From Mucilaginibacter corticis (GTDB taxonomy: Bacteria; Bacteroidota; Bacteroidia; Sphingobacteriales; Sphingobacteriaceae), in the NCBI RefSeq assembly GCF_007558865.1, contig NZ_VLPK01000005.1, positions 62,001 through 126,000 of the forward strand: DNA of 64,000 bases. Direction: 5' to 3'. The notes below the pieces were generated by a model. The model worked only from the letters and a program-made list of their open reading frames with translations. It did not search any database and was not told the DNA's origin. Positions 15,617 through 24,772 of the stretch are shown piece after piece (position 1 is the stretch's first letter; each line of letters starts with the position of its first letter). A program made the position numbers and the translations under genes.

Positions 15617-17838
15617 TATTCTCCTAATATAGCGTGTAATACATTGTCATAAACCAATTTGATATCGGTAATATGGCCAAAGGATTCATCGTCGATGCTT
15701 AAGCCACCATTGGTAACTGTACCCAATAGGCTAAATTCAACTTCGCTGGTAGCCATCAGTTCAATAAAGCGTTCCTGGTCGGCCGGGGCAACACTTACTG
15801 CTACCCTGCCCTGTGCTTCGCCAAACAAGAAAGCATCTTTACGGATATTACTGTCTGATGTTATTTCAAAGCCCAAGCCATTTGACATGGCCGATTCTAC
15901 CAGTGTAATAAATAATCCGCCATCTGCCACATCATGTGCCGACTGGATCATTTTATGTTTGATCAGTTCTTTGATCACCTGGTGCATATCGTATTCTTTT
16001 TCAATATCAAAATACGGCGCAGGTGCAGCCAATATTTTATGCCATGAAGCAAGGTATTGCGATGAAGCGATATCATTTACCGACTCGCCGATCAAATAAA
16101 CTAGGTCGTCGGGCTGTTTAAAGTCTGATGTCATGATGTTTGATACATCATCCATCACACCCAGCATACCAATAGTCGGCGTAGGGAATACCGGGCCATC
16201 ATCTGTAGACTGGTTATAAAAACTTACGTTACCGCCGGTAACAGGTGTTTCAAACTTTGTGCCCGCTTCTCCCATTCCTTTAATAGCGCCAACAAACTGC
16301 CAATAAACTTCTGGCTTGTATGGATTACCAAAATTTAAGCAGTTGGTTATTGCAACAGGCTCTCCACCGGCGCAGGTAATATTACGTGCAGCCTCGGCAA
16401 CAGCAATGGCCGTACCTTTCTGCGGATCGGCATATACGTAGCGCGAATTACAGTCTGTAGTAATTACAATAGCTTTATTGGTGCCAATAACATTTACTAC
16501 CGCCGCGTCGCTTGGACGGTTGGTAGTCATGGTAGCTACACCTACCATTGAGTCATATTGATCAGTAACCCAACGTTTAGACGCGATATTTGGATGCGAT
16601 ATTAAATGCTCGGCCACGTCTAATAAATTAGACGGCTCTTCAACATCCTCAATTTTAAATTTCTGATTTTCTGCAAAGTAAGCAGGCTCTTTGTACTCGC
16701 GCTGGTAAACAGGTGCGCCGCCGCCTAATACCAGATCATCAGCAGGCACATCGGCCACTAATTTGCCGCCTGCATAGTATTCAAGGCGTTTGGTGTCAGT
16801 AACCTCGCCGATAATGGCGCAGTTAAGGTCCCATTTATCAAAAACAGCTTCTACTTCTTTTTCACGGCCTTTGTGTACCACGATCAGCATCCGTTCCTGC
16901 GATTCAGATAACAGAATCTCGAAAGGCTTCATGTTTTCCTGGCGGGTTGGTACCGCGTCAAGGTTGATACGCATACCGTGCTCGCCTTTGGCAGACATCT
17001 CTGAGTTTGAGCAGATAATACCTGCCGCGCCCATATCCTGCATACCTACAACGGCACCGGTTTTTATAACTTCTAAAGTAGCTTCTAATAATAGTTTCTC
17101 CTGGAACGGATCACCTACCTGTACGGCAGGAAGATCATTTACAGAATCTTCCGTAATATCTTTTGATGCAAATGCCGCGCCGTGAATACCGTCCTTACCG
17201 GTTGCCGACCCCACGATATAAACGGGGTTGCCTACACCATATGATGTTGCCGATACAGTTTCGCCGGCCTTAACAATACCGGCAGAGAACGCGTTAACCA
17301 AAGGGTTAATATTATAACAATCGTCAAAAAACAACTCGCCGCCAACAGTTGGTATACCAAAGGCATTACCATAATGGCTGATACCTTTAACAACACCTTT
17401 AATCAACCACTTGGTTTTATCAAGATTGATATTACCGAAGCGCAAAGAGTTTAACTGAGCGATAGGCCTGGCACCCATGGTGAAAATATCACGGTTGATA
17501 CCGCCTACACCTGTTGCAGCACCTTGGTACGGCTCTAATGCCGATGGGTGGTTATGCGATTCTATTTTAAAAGCGCAACCAATGCCATCACCTAGATCAA
17601 CCAGGCCGGCGTTTTCTTCGCCTGCCTTAGCCAGCATGCGGGGACCGTCTTTGGGTAAGGTTTTTAACCAGGTAATTGAGTTTTTATAAGAGCAATGCTC
17701 GCTCCACATTACCGAGAATATGGAAAGCTCGGTAAAGTTGGGCACACGGCCTAATATTTCAATAATGCGTTCGTATTCGGTGGGTAATAAGCCTAAATCT
17801 TTAGCTGTTTCAACGGTGGTAAGTTCCTGGGTTTCCAA
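15616..17838 (-). CDS. purL: phosphoribosylformylglycinamidine synthase subunit PurL
   Basis: About 740 residues, the small PurL form that works with separate PurQ and PurS. It converts FGAR, ATP and glutamine-derived ammonia to FGAM in purine synthesis. Visible features: FSVMWSEHCSYKNS, ESHNHPSALEPYQGAATGVGG, GDPFQEKLLLEATLE, and the second ATP-grasp-like half with AHDVADGGL. A longer frame begins with TTG at 17868, but that codon lies inside the TACTTTTG promoter box. The next usable start is TTG at 17838 (ETQELTTVETAK), which fits the usual start of the family and leaves a leader of about 20 nt. The VOC gene is translationally coupled downstream. purS and purQ are not in the window. Confidence 0.93.
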   Translation of the reverse strand: METQELTTVETAKDLGLLPTEYERIIEILGRVPNFTELSIFSVMWSEHCSYKNSITWLKTLPKDGPRMLAKAGEENAGLVDLGDGIGCAFKIESHNHPSALEPYQGAATGVGGINRDIFTMGARPIAQLNSLRFGNINLDKTKWLIKGVVKGISHYGNAFGIPTVGGELFFDDCYNINPLVNAFSAGIVKAGETVSATSYGVGNPVYIVGSATGKDGIHGAAFASKDITEDSVNDLPAVQVGDPFQEKLLLEATLEVIKTGAVVGMQDMGAAGIICSNSEMSAKGEHGMRINLDAVPTRQENMKPFEILLSESQERMLIVVHKGREKEVEAVFDKWDLNCAIIGEVTDTKRLEYYAGGKLVADVPADDLVLGGGAPVYQREYKEPAYFAENQKFKIEDVEEPSNLLDVAEHLISHPNIASKRWVTDQYDSMVGVATMTTNRPSDAAVVNVIGTNKAIVITTDCNSRYVYADPQKGTAIAVAEAARNITCAGGEPVAITNCLNFGNPYKPEVYWQFVGAIKGMGEAGTKFETPVTGGNVSFYNQSTDDGPVFPTPTIGMLGVMDDVSNIMTSDFKQPDDLVYLIGESVNDIASSQYLASWHKILAAPAPYFDIEKEYDMHQVIKELIKHKMIQSAHDVADGGLFITLVESAMSNGLGFEITSDSNIRKDAFLFGEAQGRVAVSVAPADQERFIELMATSEVEFSLLGTVTNGGLSIDDESFGHITDIKLVYDNVLHAILGE

Positions 17839-17865
17839 TGTTGTATATTTATTTGAAAGGATGGG

Positions 17866-17873
17866 CAAAAGTA
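17866..17873 (-). promoter_or_regulatory. -7 promoter box of purL (TACTTTTG)
   Basis: TAnnTTTG on the minus strand. It overlaps the most upstream in-frame TTG codon, so that codon would not be transcribed. This decides for the TTG at 17838. Confidence 0.55.
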
Positions 17874-17917
17874 AGGAAAAAAGCCCAAAGGTAAAAGGCT
17901 TTTGATTGAAGAGGCGA

Positions 17918-18008
17918 AAGGTAAAAGGTCAAAGGCGAAAGGCTTGGTCACTCACCAAACAAACCTTACATTACCTAAGTCAACCTTTCGCCCTTCGCCT
18001 TTTACCTT
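17918..18008. repeat. stuttered inverted-repeat element, word AAGGTAAAAGG/AAAGGCG
   Basis: Left arm 17918-17942 and right arm 17984-18008 are 25-nt imperfect inverted repeats (22 of 25 positions). Each arm is itself made of reiterated words (AAGGTAAAAGG, AAAGGCGAAAGG), and extra copies continue upstream to 17886. It fills the spacer between the tonB stop and the purL start. The loop is about 41 nt. It could terminate tonB transcription, but no T run follows on the minus strand. Confidence 0.75.
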
Positions 18009-18020
18009 AAACCCTTAGAA

Positions 18021-18851
18021 TCAGTCCCCTAATGAAAAAGCTATCGGTAAGAGTAGTTTCACCCTAACTGCCTGTCCGTTTTGCTTTCCGGGGTTCCAGG
18101 GTTTGGCAAGTTTAAGTACGCGGGCAGCTTCTTCGTCCATACCATAACCCGGGCCGCGTTCTACTTTAATATTAGACAGATGTCCATCTTTTTCAACAAT
18201 AAAACTCACCAATACCCTGCCTGTTACCCCATTATCTGCCGCATCTCCCGGATAACGTAAGTTTTTTTGGAGGAATTTTGACCAGGCTGCGTCGCCACCC
18301 ATTGGTGTCGGCATATTTTCTACAAATTTGTATTCTTTATTATCGGGTGCATCTGCTGTACCTGGGCCGTCAGTAGCAGTTCCTTTTCCGGTACCTGTGC
18401 CAATATCTGTTCCTGTTGCAGGGCCTTTTATGTCAACCGGACCTACGGCACCATTTAGTTGGTCTATCTTAGGCGGATCAACCGCAATAGGGTCTGGTGC
18501 AACAACAGGCGGCAGATCTTTTGTTACACTTACGGCAGCAGCCGGTTTAGCTGCAGTTGGTTTAACCTTTTCAATCTGCTGTTTAGGCTGTATAGGCTTT
18601 GGCGCCGGTGGTATGGTATAAATTGTATTGGTATTTACATCAATGATTCGATCTGTTATAGGCTTTGTTCTGATAGCAAAACCTACAATAGCGGTGGTAG
18701 TAATAATACCGAAAAAAGCAAAAGCCATGGCTTTTGTAATGTTTTTTGAATAGTGTTGCCTAAGATCATAAGCACCATATTCTTTGTTTCGGTCAACAAA
18801 TACAAGTTCGAGCCACTCGGACTTGCACACATTAAAGTTTGAGATAAGCAT
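18021..18851 (-). CDS. tonB: TonB-family energy transducer
   Basis: 276 residues. A short cytoplasmic N-terminus with the Bacteroidota pattern DRNKEYGAYDLR comes first, then one membrane helix (near 40-58). A proline/lysine-rich periplasmic linker (PPAPKPIQPKQQIEKVKP) and a Gly/Thr-rich stretch follow, and the C-terminal TonB domain spans about 185-275 (YPGDAADNGVTGRVLVSFIVEKDG, AARVLKLAKPWNPG). It passes proton-motive energy to outer-membrane receptors. No exbB/exbD or receptor gene is adjacent, so it is an orphan TonB. Upstream there are three to four copies of a GCAACAATATTGC-type element, which suggests specific regulation. Confidence 0.92.
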   Translation of the reverse strand: MLISNFNVCKSEWLELVFVDRNKEYGAYDLRQHYSKNITKAMAFAFFGIITTTAIVGFAIRTKPITDRIIDVNTNTIYTIPPAPKPIQPKQQIEKVKPTAAKPAAAVSVTKDLPPVVAPDPIAVDPPKIDQLNGAVGPVDIKGPATGTDIGTGTGKGTATDGPGTADAPDNKEYKFVENMPTPMGGDAAWSKFLQKNLRYPGDAADNGVTGRVLVSFIVEKDGHLSNIKVERGPGYGMDEEAARVLKLAKPWNPGKQNGQAVRVKLLLPIAFSLGD

Positions 18852-18889
18852 AGTGAATAAAATTTAAAGTTTTATTCTATAACGCTTAC

Positions 18890-18897
18890 CAAATATA
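18890..18897 (-). promoter_or_regulatory. -7 promoter box of tonB (TATATTTG)
   Basis: TAnnTTTG match 38 bp before the tonB start on the minus strand. The first GCAACAATATTGC element begins 9 bp upstream of it. Confidence 0.55.
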
Positions 18898-18903
18898 AGT
18901 TGT

Positions 18904-19025
18904 TGCAACAATATTGCTTTTTAGTATTTTTGCAACAATATTGCATTTTAACAATTATAGCTACATCATTTTTCTCATTTTATTGACAAATCATCACACT
19001 AACGCAACATTATTGCAACAATAAT
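18904..19025. promoter_or_regulatory. reiterated operator-like element GCAACAATATTGC upstream of tonB
   Basis: TTGCAACAATATTGC occurs exactly at 18904-18918 and 18931-18945, 27 bp apart. A one-mismatch copy, GCAACATTATTGC, sits at 19004-19016, and a partial copy TTGCAACAATAAT overlaps it at 19013-19025. The core is nearly palindromic (GCAA...TTGC). The copies lie between the tonB promoter box and the end of the porin gene, which suits binding sites for a regulator of tonB. No known regulator is recognised. Confidence 0.6.
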
Positions 19026-19047
19026 TAACCTCAGAAATGATTTAAAC

Positions 19048-19078
19048 AAAAAAAAGCTGCCCGATATTATCGGACAGC
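19048..19078 (-). terminator. intrinsic terminator of the porin gene
   Basis: Stem GCTGTCCGA/TCGGGCAGC with one G-T pair, followed on the minus-strand transcript by a run of eight T residues. It lies 33 bp after the porin stop and separates it from tonB control. Confidence 0.85.
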
Positions 19079-19111
19079 CCCCAGTTAATTATGAAAAGTC
19101 TTTATTCTTGA

Positions 19112-20116
19112 TTAGAAAGCGTAAACTGCAGCTAATAAAAATTGTGAAGCAGTTTTTGTTGGCATACCATTTTTGTCAGTAAAGATCTGATCTTTACCAT
19201 TGTCGAATCTAATTTCAGGCATGAAAGTTAACGGGCCTGATTTAATGTTAGCAGTTAAAGTACCTGCAAGAATATCTGTACCACCGGTTGGTTTAAAATA
19301 CTCACCTCTAATACCTAACGTTACAGCTTTAGATACAGCTAACTGAGGATACAATGCAGCACCTTTATAGTTAGTAGCACCGCTACCTGTTTTGTTGGCT
19401 GCGTTTAATCCTAATTTAAAGGCATCGGTAATTTGGTAAGTAGTTGTTAAATCTTCTATCGTACCAGATGCAGGGCCTGTTAATAAATTCAAATAAGCAG
19501 TCCAGCCTTTAACAGGTGCAACCATTAATTGTGCACCAAAAGTGTTGATTTTGCCAGGACCGGCACTTGTATTTGTTGAATACACATTCCACTGGTCGTT
19601 AAATACACCAGCCATTAAGCTAACTGCCGGAGAAAAAGTGTAAGTTGCTTTAACACCTGCATTTTGAAACGGACCTGCGCTAAACAAGTAAGAAGTTGAG
19701 TAGTTAAAGTTTCCTGTCGGAGAAATAACTTCGTAACCTACAAATGTTTGCATATAACCACCTGTAATGTTAAAGGCGTCAGTCACATCATAAGATACGT
19801 ATAAGTTTTCGATGTGGTTAGTAGGAACCGGTAAAGAAGCGTCACTACGCGGACCGAATGACAACTCAGCAACAACTGCTGCTTTACCTACTTTTTTCTT
19901 GAAGCCAAAATCGATCATACCTACAGAAAATGAATTTTGGTCAGTTCCGTAATAAGTCGGGATATTGTTATGGCCAGAAAAATCGTACTTGTAATAAGCA
20001 TCCGCTGACCCGAAAATAACAAGTGGTGAGTCACTCGTGGTTTTTACCGTATCCTGTGCTTTTGATGCCAGGCTAAATGCTGATACAGATAATACTAATA
20101 GTAATAGTTTTTTCAT
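19112..20116 (-). CDS. outer membrane beta-barrel porin-like protein
   Basis: 334 residues with a signal peptide (cleavage near ASKA-QD). Alternating amphipathic strands rich in aromatic residues follow, and the C-terminus ends in Phe (LLAAVYAF), as expected for an outer-membrane barrel. The protein is a Bacteroidota family of OprB/Gcw-like porins often placed next to ammonium transporters. Here the amt gene is 277 bp upstream on the same strand. Its role in ammonium or small-solute entry is inferred from context. It is followed by a strong terminator. Confidence 0.8.
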   Translation of the reverse strand: MKKLLLLVLSVSAFSLASKAQDTVKTTSDSPLVIFGSADAYYKYDFSGHNNIPTYYGTDQNSFSVGMIDFGFKKKVGKAAVVAELSFGPRSDASLPVPTNHIENLYVSYDVTDAFNITGGYMQTFVGYEVISPTGNFNYSTSYLFSAGPFQNAGVKATYTFSPAVSLMAGVFNDQWNVYSTNTSAGPGKINTFGAQLMVAPVKGWTAYLNLLTGPASGTIEDLTTTYQITDAFKLGLNAANKTGSGATNYKGAALYPQLAVSKAVTLGIRGEYFKPTGGTDILAGTLTANIKSGPLTFMPEIRFDNGKDQIFTDKNGMPTKTASQFLLAAVYAF

Positions 20117-20342
20117 GATTTGATTGATAAGTGTTGAATTGATAATTGTTGTGTTTGATTTAATTTATTATTTGTTAATTCTATTGTTATTAAGTTGCAA
20201 CCTCTTAACAAAACGGCTGCCTTTAATAATAATTTGTTTATATCTTATTGATTTTCATAGTTTTATATTTTATATTTTTCAATCTTATAAAACAATAAAA
20301 TATCAATCCTACCATTTTGATAGGGTAAACTAACCTTTTTGA
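20117..20342. other. AT-rich spacer between porin and amt
   Basis: About 226 bp, very AT-rich, with no open frame I would support and no TAnnTTTG box on the minus strand. It should contain the porin promoter if that gene is not read through from amt. Confidence 0.4.
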
Positions 20343-20378
20343 AACCCTTGTACAGTTATAAGAAACTATACAAGGGTT
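20343..20378 (-). terminator. hairpin downstream of amt
   Basis: Inverted repeat AACCCTTGTA ... TACAAGGGTT with extra pairing in CAGTT/AACT. It starts 16 bp after the amt stop. No T run follows, so it may be a processing or attenuating hairpin rather than a full terminator before the porin gene. Confidence 0.55.
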
Positions 20379-20393
20379 ATTCAACTAAATCAA

Positions 20394-22004
20394 TTAAGCT
20401 GTTACTTTAGTACCTTTATCAAACAGGCCACTTAAGCTGATATCGTCGTCTTGTGCAGGGTATACTTCCATACCGTGATCAAATACGTCAATACCACCAA
20501 CACCCAGCTCACCATGCTCTTCAACACGTAGTTTCCAAGGGTGTGGTAATATGTTGATGATGTACATCATTACAAGTGTTACTACAAATACCGCGATAGC
20601 GATAGTGAATGTACCAATGGCTTGAGCTTCTAATACACTGGCACCGCCACCGTAAAATAAACCTGCTACCGGTGCACTGTTATCAGCACCAGCCGGACCG
20701 GTTACACCATATTGGCCTGAAGCGAATAAACCTAATGATAATGTACCCCAGATACCGCAAACACCGTGTACAGATACTGCACCAACCGGATCGTCGATAC
20801 GTAACCACTCGATAAAGTTCATTGCTGCGTATACTAAGAAACCGGCAACGGCACCTAATGCAAGTGCGCCAAGTGGGCTAACCCAATAGCAAGGGCAGGT
20901 AATAGCAACCAAACCACCTAATAAACCATTTAAGGTATAACCTAAATCGAATTTACCTTTGGTTGGGCCCCACCATAATCCGGCTAACATAGCCATCATA
21001 CCGCCAGAGCAGGCAGCAAGTGTAGTGTTGGCAGCAACACGGCCAATACCTTGAATGTCCATACCTGATAGTGTACTGCCAGGATTAAAGCCGTACCATC
21101 CAAACCATAATATAAAAGTACCTACAGCGGCAAGGGCCATGTTGTGTCCCGGTGGCATTCCTCCCTTGGCTTTATCGTCGCGTGCAAATATTCTTCCTAA
21201 GCGTGGGCCTAATACAATAGCACCTGCTAATGATGCAACACCACCAATAGTGTGTACCACTGTTGAACCTGCAAAATCACGGAAACCTTGGCCTAAAGAT
21301 GGCAAGAAGTGACCTGCAGAACCCATTAATGCTAAGAAACCATCAGGTCCCCAAGCCCAGTGACCAATGATTGGGTAGATGAAGCCTGTGATACCTATAC
21401 TGTAAAGGATATCTCCGCGGAAGCTTGTACGACCGATCATTGCACCAGAAACAATAGTAGAGCAAGTATCAGCGAAAGCGTACTGGAAGATCCAGTGTGC
21501 CAGGATCGGAACACCGTAAGCCTCATAAGTAGCAGGGGTATTTTGCAGGAAGAACCAGTTTTTACCATCAGGTCCACCCCATCCGATAAAACCATTACCA
21601 TGTCCAAACATAAATGCGTAACCTACAGCGTAAAATAAGATACCGCAAAGGCAGGTATCATAAATACACTCCATTAATACGTTAACTGTTTCTCTCTTAC
21701 GAGCAAAACCAGCCTCAAGCATTACGAAACCAGCCTGCATACCAAATACTAAAAACGCGGCAACCAATGTCCAAACTGTATTGATCGAATTCATGATCGA
21801 TGTTTCAATGTCAGTTGGTTTTGCAGGAGCTGCTGCAGCGTGAGCTGCGGTAGGCAATAAACCCGGAATTGTGAACATAGCTGCCACTACCAAGCCAAGG
21901 CCAATCATTTTTCCAGTTAAAATGGTCGCACCCAGCGCCCATTTCTCCCGCGTCAATCCGCGAAACGCGCTCAGCAGGGTGAATTTTGGTTCTTTTACTT
22001 TCAT
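20394..22004 (-). CDS. amt: ammonium transporter (Amt family)
   Basis: 536 residues. An N-terminal segment (1-65) holds a hydrophobic stretch ending in AAHAAAAPA that may be a cleaved signal or linker, and the eleven-helix Amt core follows. The family signature DFAGSTVVHTIGGVASLAGAIVLGPR, with a pore His, is near residues 240-270. The second pore His lies in VHGVCGIWGTL. It moves ammonium/ammonia across the inner membrane. No glnK (PII) gene is adjacent. The gene diverges from glutamine synthetase III, and the two share a 559-bp AT-rich spacer, so uptake and assimilation are probably co-regulated. Confidence 0.95.
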   Translation of the reverse strand: MKVKEPKFTLLSAFRGLTREKWALGATILTGKMIGLGLVVAAMFTIPGLLPTAAHAAAAPAKPTDIETSIMNSINTVWTLVAAFLVFGMQAGFVMLEAGFARKRETVNVLMECIYDTCLCGILFYAVGYAFMFGHGNGFIGWGGPDGKNWFFLQNTPATYEAYGVPILAHWIFQYAFADTCSTIVSGAMIGRTSFRGDILYSIGITGFIYPIIGHWAWGPDGFLALMGSAGHFLPSLGQGFRDFAGSTVVHTIGGVASLAGAIVLGPRLGRIFARDDKAKGGMPPGHNMALAAVGTFILWFGWYGFNPGSTLSGMDIQGIGRVAANTTLAACSGGMMAMLAGLWWGPTKGKFDLGYTLNGLLGGLVAITCPCYWVSPLGALALGAVAGFLVYAAMNFIEWLRIDDPVGAVSVHGVCGIWGTLSLGLFASGQYGVTGPAGADNSAPVAGLFYGGGASVLEAQAIGTFTIAIAVFVVTLVMMYIINILPHPWKLRVEEHGELGVGGIDVFDHGMEVYPAQDDDISLSGLFDKGTKVTA

Positions 22005-22525
22005 TTTGTTTGTTGATTTAGTGAATTAGTTAAATGTGATTTTGTGTTTTGTATAATAAATATGTGTTGTTGCAAATTTTCAAGTCAAATATTAGCATTG
22101 TGATCAATGAAATAACACTTTGTTAATATTTTCATAAAATTATGCATGAATTTTATTAAAAACAAGGATTTAATTAAAATAATTACATTTAATCGCTAAT
22201 TATTACTAATAATATAAAAAATCACTATTATTTAATATACTTTTTGAATAATTTTTAATTTAAAAACCATAAACAATATAATTTATGTAATTTTTTGAAG
22301 CGAAAAAATTTAATTTTCAATTAAAATTGACATTATTTTATCATTTTAAAGAATTAAATGGTACATTTTATTAAAAATTACAGCTTTTTATTCCCTTAAA
22401 TATCAAACTAACCAAATTTAGCATCGTTTTTTACGCCAATAATCAAGCTTAGAGATAAAAGCCGAAAAAATCCTGAAACATTGATATTTCCTTTAATAAT
22501 TACACTTTATTTTAAAGGATAATTC
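22005..22525. other. long AT-rich divergent spacer between amt and glutamine synthetase III
   Basis: Over 500 bp with no credible gene. The stretch at about 22120-22400 is almost pure A/T. It must carry the promoters of both genes; only the glnN-side -7 box is recognisable. I saw no sigma-54 GG-N10-GC element, tRNA or riboswitch. Confidence 0.6.
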
Positions 22526-22533
22526 TAATTTTG
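22526..22533 (+). promoter_or_regulatory. -7 promoter box of glutamine synthetase III gene (TAATTTTG)
   Basis: TAnnTTTG match ending 30 bp before the ATG at 22564. It overlaps the upstream in-frame TTG at 22531, which therefore is not the start. Confidence 0.55.
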
Positions 22534-22563
22534 AACAAAACCATTAAAAATAAAACGCAAATC

Positions 22564-24738
22564 ATGCCTAATATTCGTTTTCAAGCCCTACAGGCAGTGC
22601 TAACCCGCACAATTCCTGAAACAAAAGCACCTTCACCAAAAATTTCTGATTATTATGGTGCAAATGTGTTCGATATAAAAAAAATGAAGGAGCTTCTGTC
22701 AAAAGAGGCCTATAATAGTATAGTTAACTCTATTGAAAAAGGTGAGCCTATCCCCCGTGATATGGCTGAACAGGTTGCAACAGCTATGAAGGCGTGGGCT
22801 TTGGGCAAAGGCGCTACACATTATACCCACTGGTTTCAACCGCTTACCGGTACCACTGCCGAAAAACATGACGCCTTTTTTGAACCAACTGCTGATGGCG
22901 GGGCTATAGAAGTATTCTCTGGCGATGCGCTGGCTCAACAAGAGCCGGATGCTTCAAGCTTCCCAAGCGGCGGCATCCGTAATACTTTTGAAGCAAGGGG
23001 CTATACCGCATGGGATCCATCATCGCCGGCATTTTTAATGGCGCGTACCTTATGTATCCCAACTGTCTTTGTTTCATACACCGGCGAAGCTTTAGATTAT
23101 AAAGTACCTTTACTAAAAGCAGTGAGCGCTTTAGATAAAGCAGCTGTTGATGTTTGCCATTATTTTGACAAGGGCATTGAGAAGGTAAACGCGTCATTAG
23201 GTATTGAGCAGGAGTACTTTTTGGTTGATATTGCTTTATTTAACGCGCGCCCTGATCTTTATTTAACAGGCCGTACCTTGTTTGGCCATATGTCGGCCAA
23301 AAACCAGCAATTAGAAGATCATTATTTTGGTTCGATCCCTGAACGTGTATACGCGTTTATGCAGGATATGGAAACCGAATCCTTATTATTAGGCATACCA
23401 TTAAAGACCCGTCATAATGAGGTAGCACCGTCACAATTTGAGTGCGCCCCTATTTATGAAGAAATAAACCTGGCTATAGATCACAATCAACTACTGATGG
23501 ACCTGATGGACCGTGTAGCAAAACGCCATAACTTTAAGGTATTGCTGCATGAAAAGCCTTATGCGGGTATAAACGGATCAGGTAAGCACAATAACTGGTC
23601 GATGATCACCAATACAGGTAAGAATTTGTTATCGCCGGGTAAAACCCCTAAAAACAACCTGATGTTCTTAACCTTTTTTGTGAATACCATTAAAGCGGTT
23701 TATGAACATGCCGACCTGTTACGTGCATCCATAGCGTCTGTAAATAATGATCACCGTTTAGGAGCCAATGAGGCCCCTCCTGCTATTATATCTATATTCC
23801 TGGGCAGCCAGTTAAGCGAATTGCTGGATGAGATAGAAACATCACGCATCAGCAAAAAGATAAAAGAAGAAGCCTTGTTATGGCAGGGCATCCCTAAGAT
23901 CCCGCAGATCTTAAAAGACAATACCGACCGTAACCGTACTTCGCCATTTGCATTTACAGGCAATAAGTTTGAGCTACGCGCCGTAGGTTCTTCTGCCAAC
24001 TCTGCAAGCCCTATGACTATTTTGAATCTAATTGTTGCAGATCAGCTTAAGAAATTTAAATACGATGTAGATAAACTATTAAAAAAGGGCGAAAAGAAAG
24101 ATGTTGCTTTATTAATGGTGATCAAAAAATACATTAAAGAATCAAAAAGCATTCGCTTTGAAGGTAATGGTTACAGCGAGGAGTGGGAAAAAGAAGCTGA
24201 AAAAAGAGGATTATCTAATTTCAAAACCACACCAAAAGCCCTCGATGCGTTTATATCTGATAAATCAGAAGTATTATATGCGGAGAACGCTGTATTCACC
24301 AAACGCGAGGCCCACGCCCGTCATGACATCCTTTTAGAAAGCTTCTACAAAAAATTACAGATAGAGGCACGTGTTATGGGCGAACTGGTAACGAACGTGA
24401 TCATCCCATCGGCAATTGATTACCAAAGCAAGTTGGTTGAAAATGCAAAAGGCTTAAAAGACCTTGGGCTAAATAGCTCTGTTTACCAGGTTCAGCTGGA
24501 TATTATAAATAAATTAGCTGAGCACATTAATTTCATCAAGGAAAATGTTGATCAGATGATTGCTGAACGTAAAAAAGCCAATGATATTGAGGACACCCGC
24601 GAAAAAGCTATAGCTTATGATGAAAAGGTAAAATCATACTTCCAGCCTATTCGTTACCACGTTGATAAACTGGAGCAATTGGTTGACGACTCGTTATGGC
24701 CGTTGCCAAAATTCAGAGAATTGTTATTTATTAAATAA
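22564..24738 (+). CDS. glnN: glutamine synthetase, type III
   Basis: 724 residues from the ATG at 22564, the length typical of GS III (GlnN). It makes glutamine from glutamate, ammonium and ATP in the cytosol. Visible features: the N-terminal GSIII segment (YYGANVFDIKKM), active-site strands with SLGIEQEYFLVD, the KTRHNEVAPSQFE region, HEKPYAGINGSGKHNNWS, and ANEAPPAIISIFLG. The C-terminal helical extension (VDQMIAERKKAND) is specific to type III. A TTG-initiated extension at 22531 overlaps the promoter box and is rejected. A strong terminator follows. It diverges from amt. Confidence 0.96.
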   Translation: MPNIRFQALQAVLTRTIPETKAPSPKISDYYGANVFDIKKMKELLSKEAYNSIVNSIEKGEPIPRDMAEQVATAMKAWALGKGATHYTHWFQPLTGTTAEKHDAFFEPTADGGAIEVFSGDALAQQEPDASSFPSGGIRNTFEARGYTAWDPSSPAFLMARTLCIPTVFVSYTGEALDYKVPLLKAVSALDKAAVDVCHYFDKGIEKVNASLGIEQEYFLVDIALFNARPDLYLTGRTLFGHMSAKNQQLEDHYFGSIPERVYAFMQDMETESLLLGIPLKTRHNEVAPSQFECAPIYEEINLAIDHNQLLMDLMDRVAKRHNFKVLLHEKPYAGINGSGKHNNWSMITNTGKNLLSPGKTPKNNLMFLTFFVNTIKAVYEHADLLRASIASVNNDHRLGANEAPPAIISIFLGSQLSELLDEIETSRISKKIKEEALLWQGIPKIPQILKDNTDRNRTSPFAFTGNKFELRAVGSSANSASPMTILNLIVADQLKKFKYDVDKLLKKGEKKDVALLMVIKKYIKESKSIRFEGNGYSEEWEKEAEKRGLSNFKTTPKALDAFISDKSEVLYAENAVFTKREAHARHDILLESFYKKLQIEARVMGELVTNVIIPSAIDYQSKLVENAKGLKDLGLNSSVYQVQLDIINKLAEHINFIKENVDQMIAERKKANDIEDTREKAIAYDEKVKSYFQPIRYHVDKLEQLVDDSLWPLPKFRELLFIK

Positions 24739-24743
24739 TATAC

Positions 24744-24772
24744 AGAGCCCCGCAGTGCGGGGCTCTTTTTTT
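24744..24772 (+). terminator. intrinsic terminator of glutamine synthetase III gene
   Basis: Perfect 10-bp GC-rich stem AGAGCCCCGC/GCGGGGCTCT with a 3-nt loop and a run of eight T residues, 5 bp after the stop. Confidence 0.95.

Noticed and set aside
18328..18749. Two plus-strand frames antisense to tonB
   Set aside because: Low-complexity shadows of the TonB Pro/Gly-rich linker.
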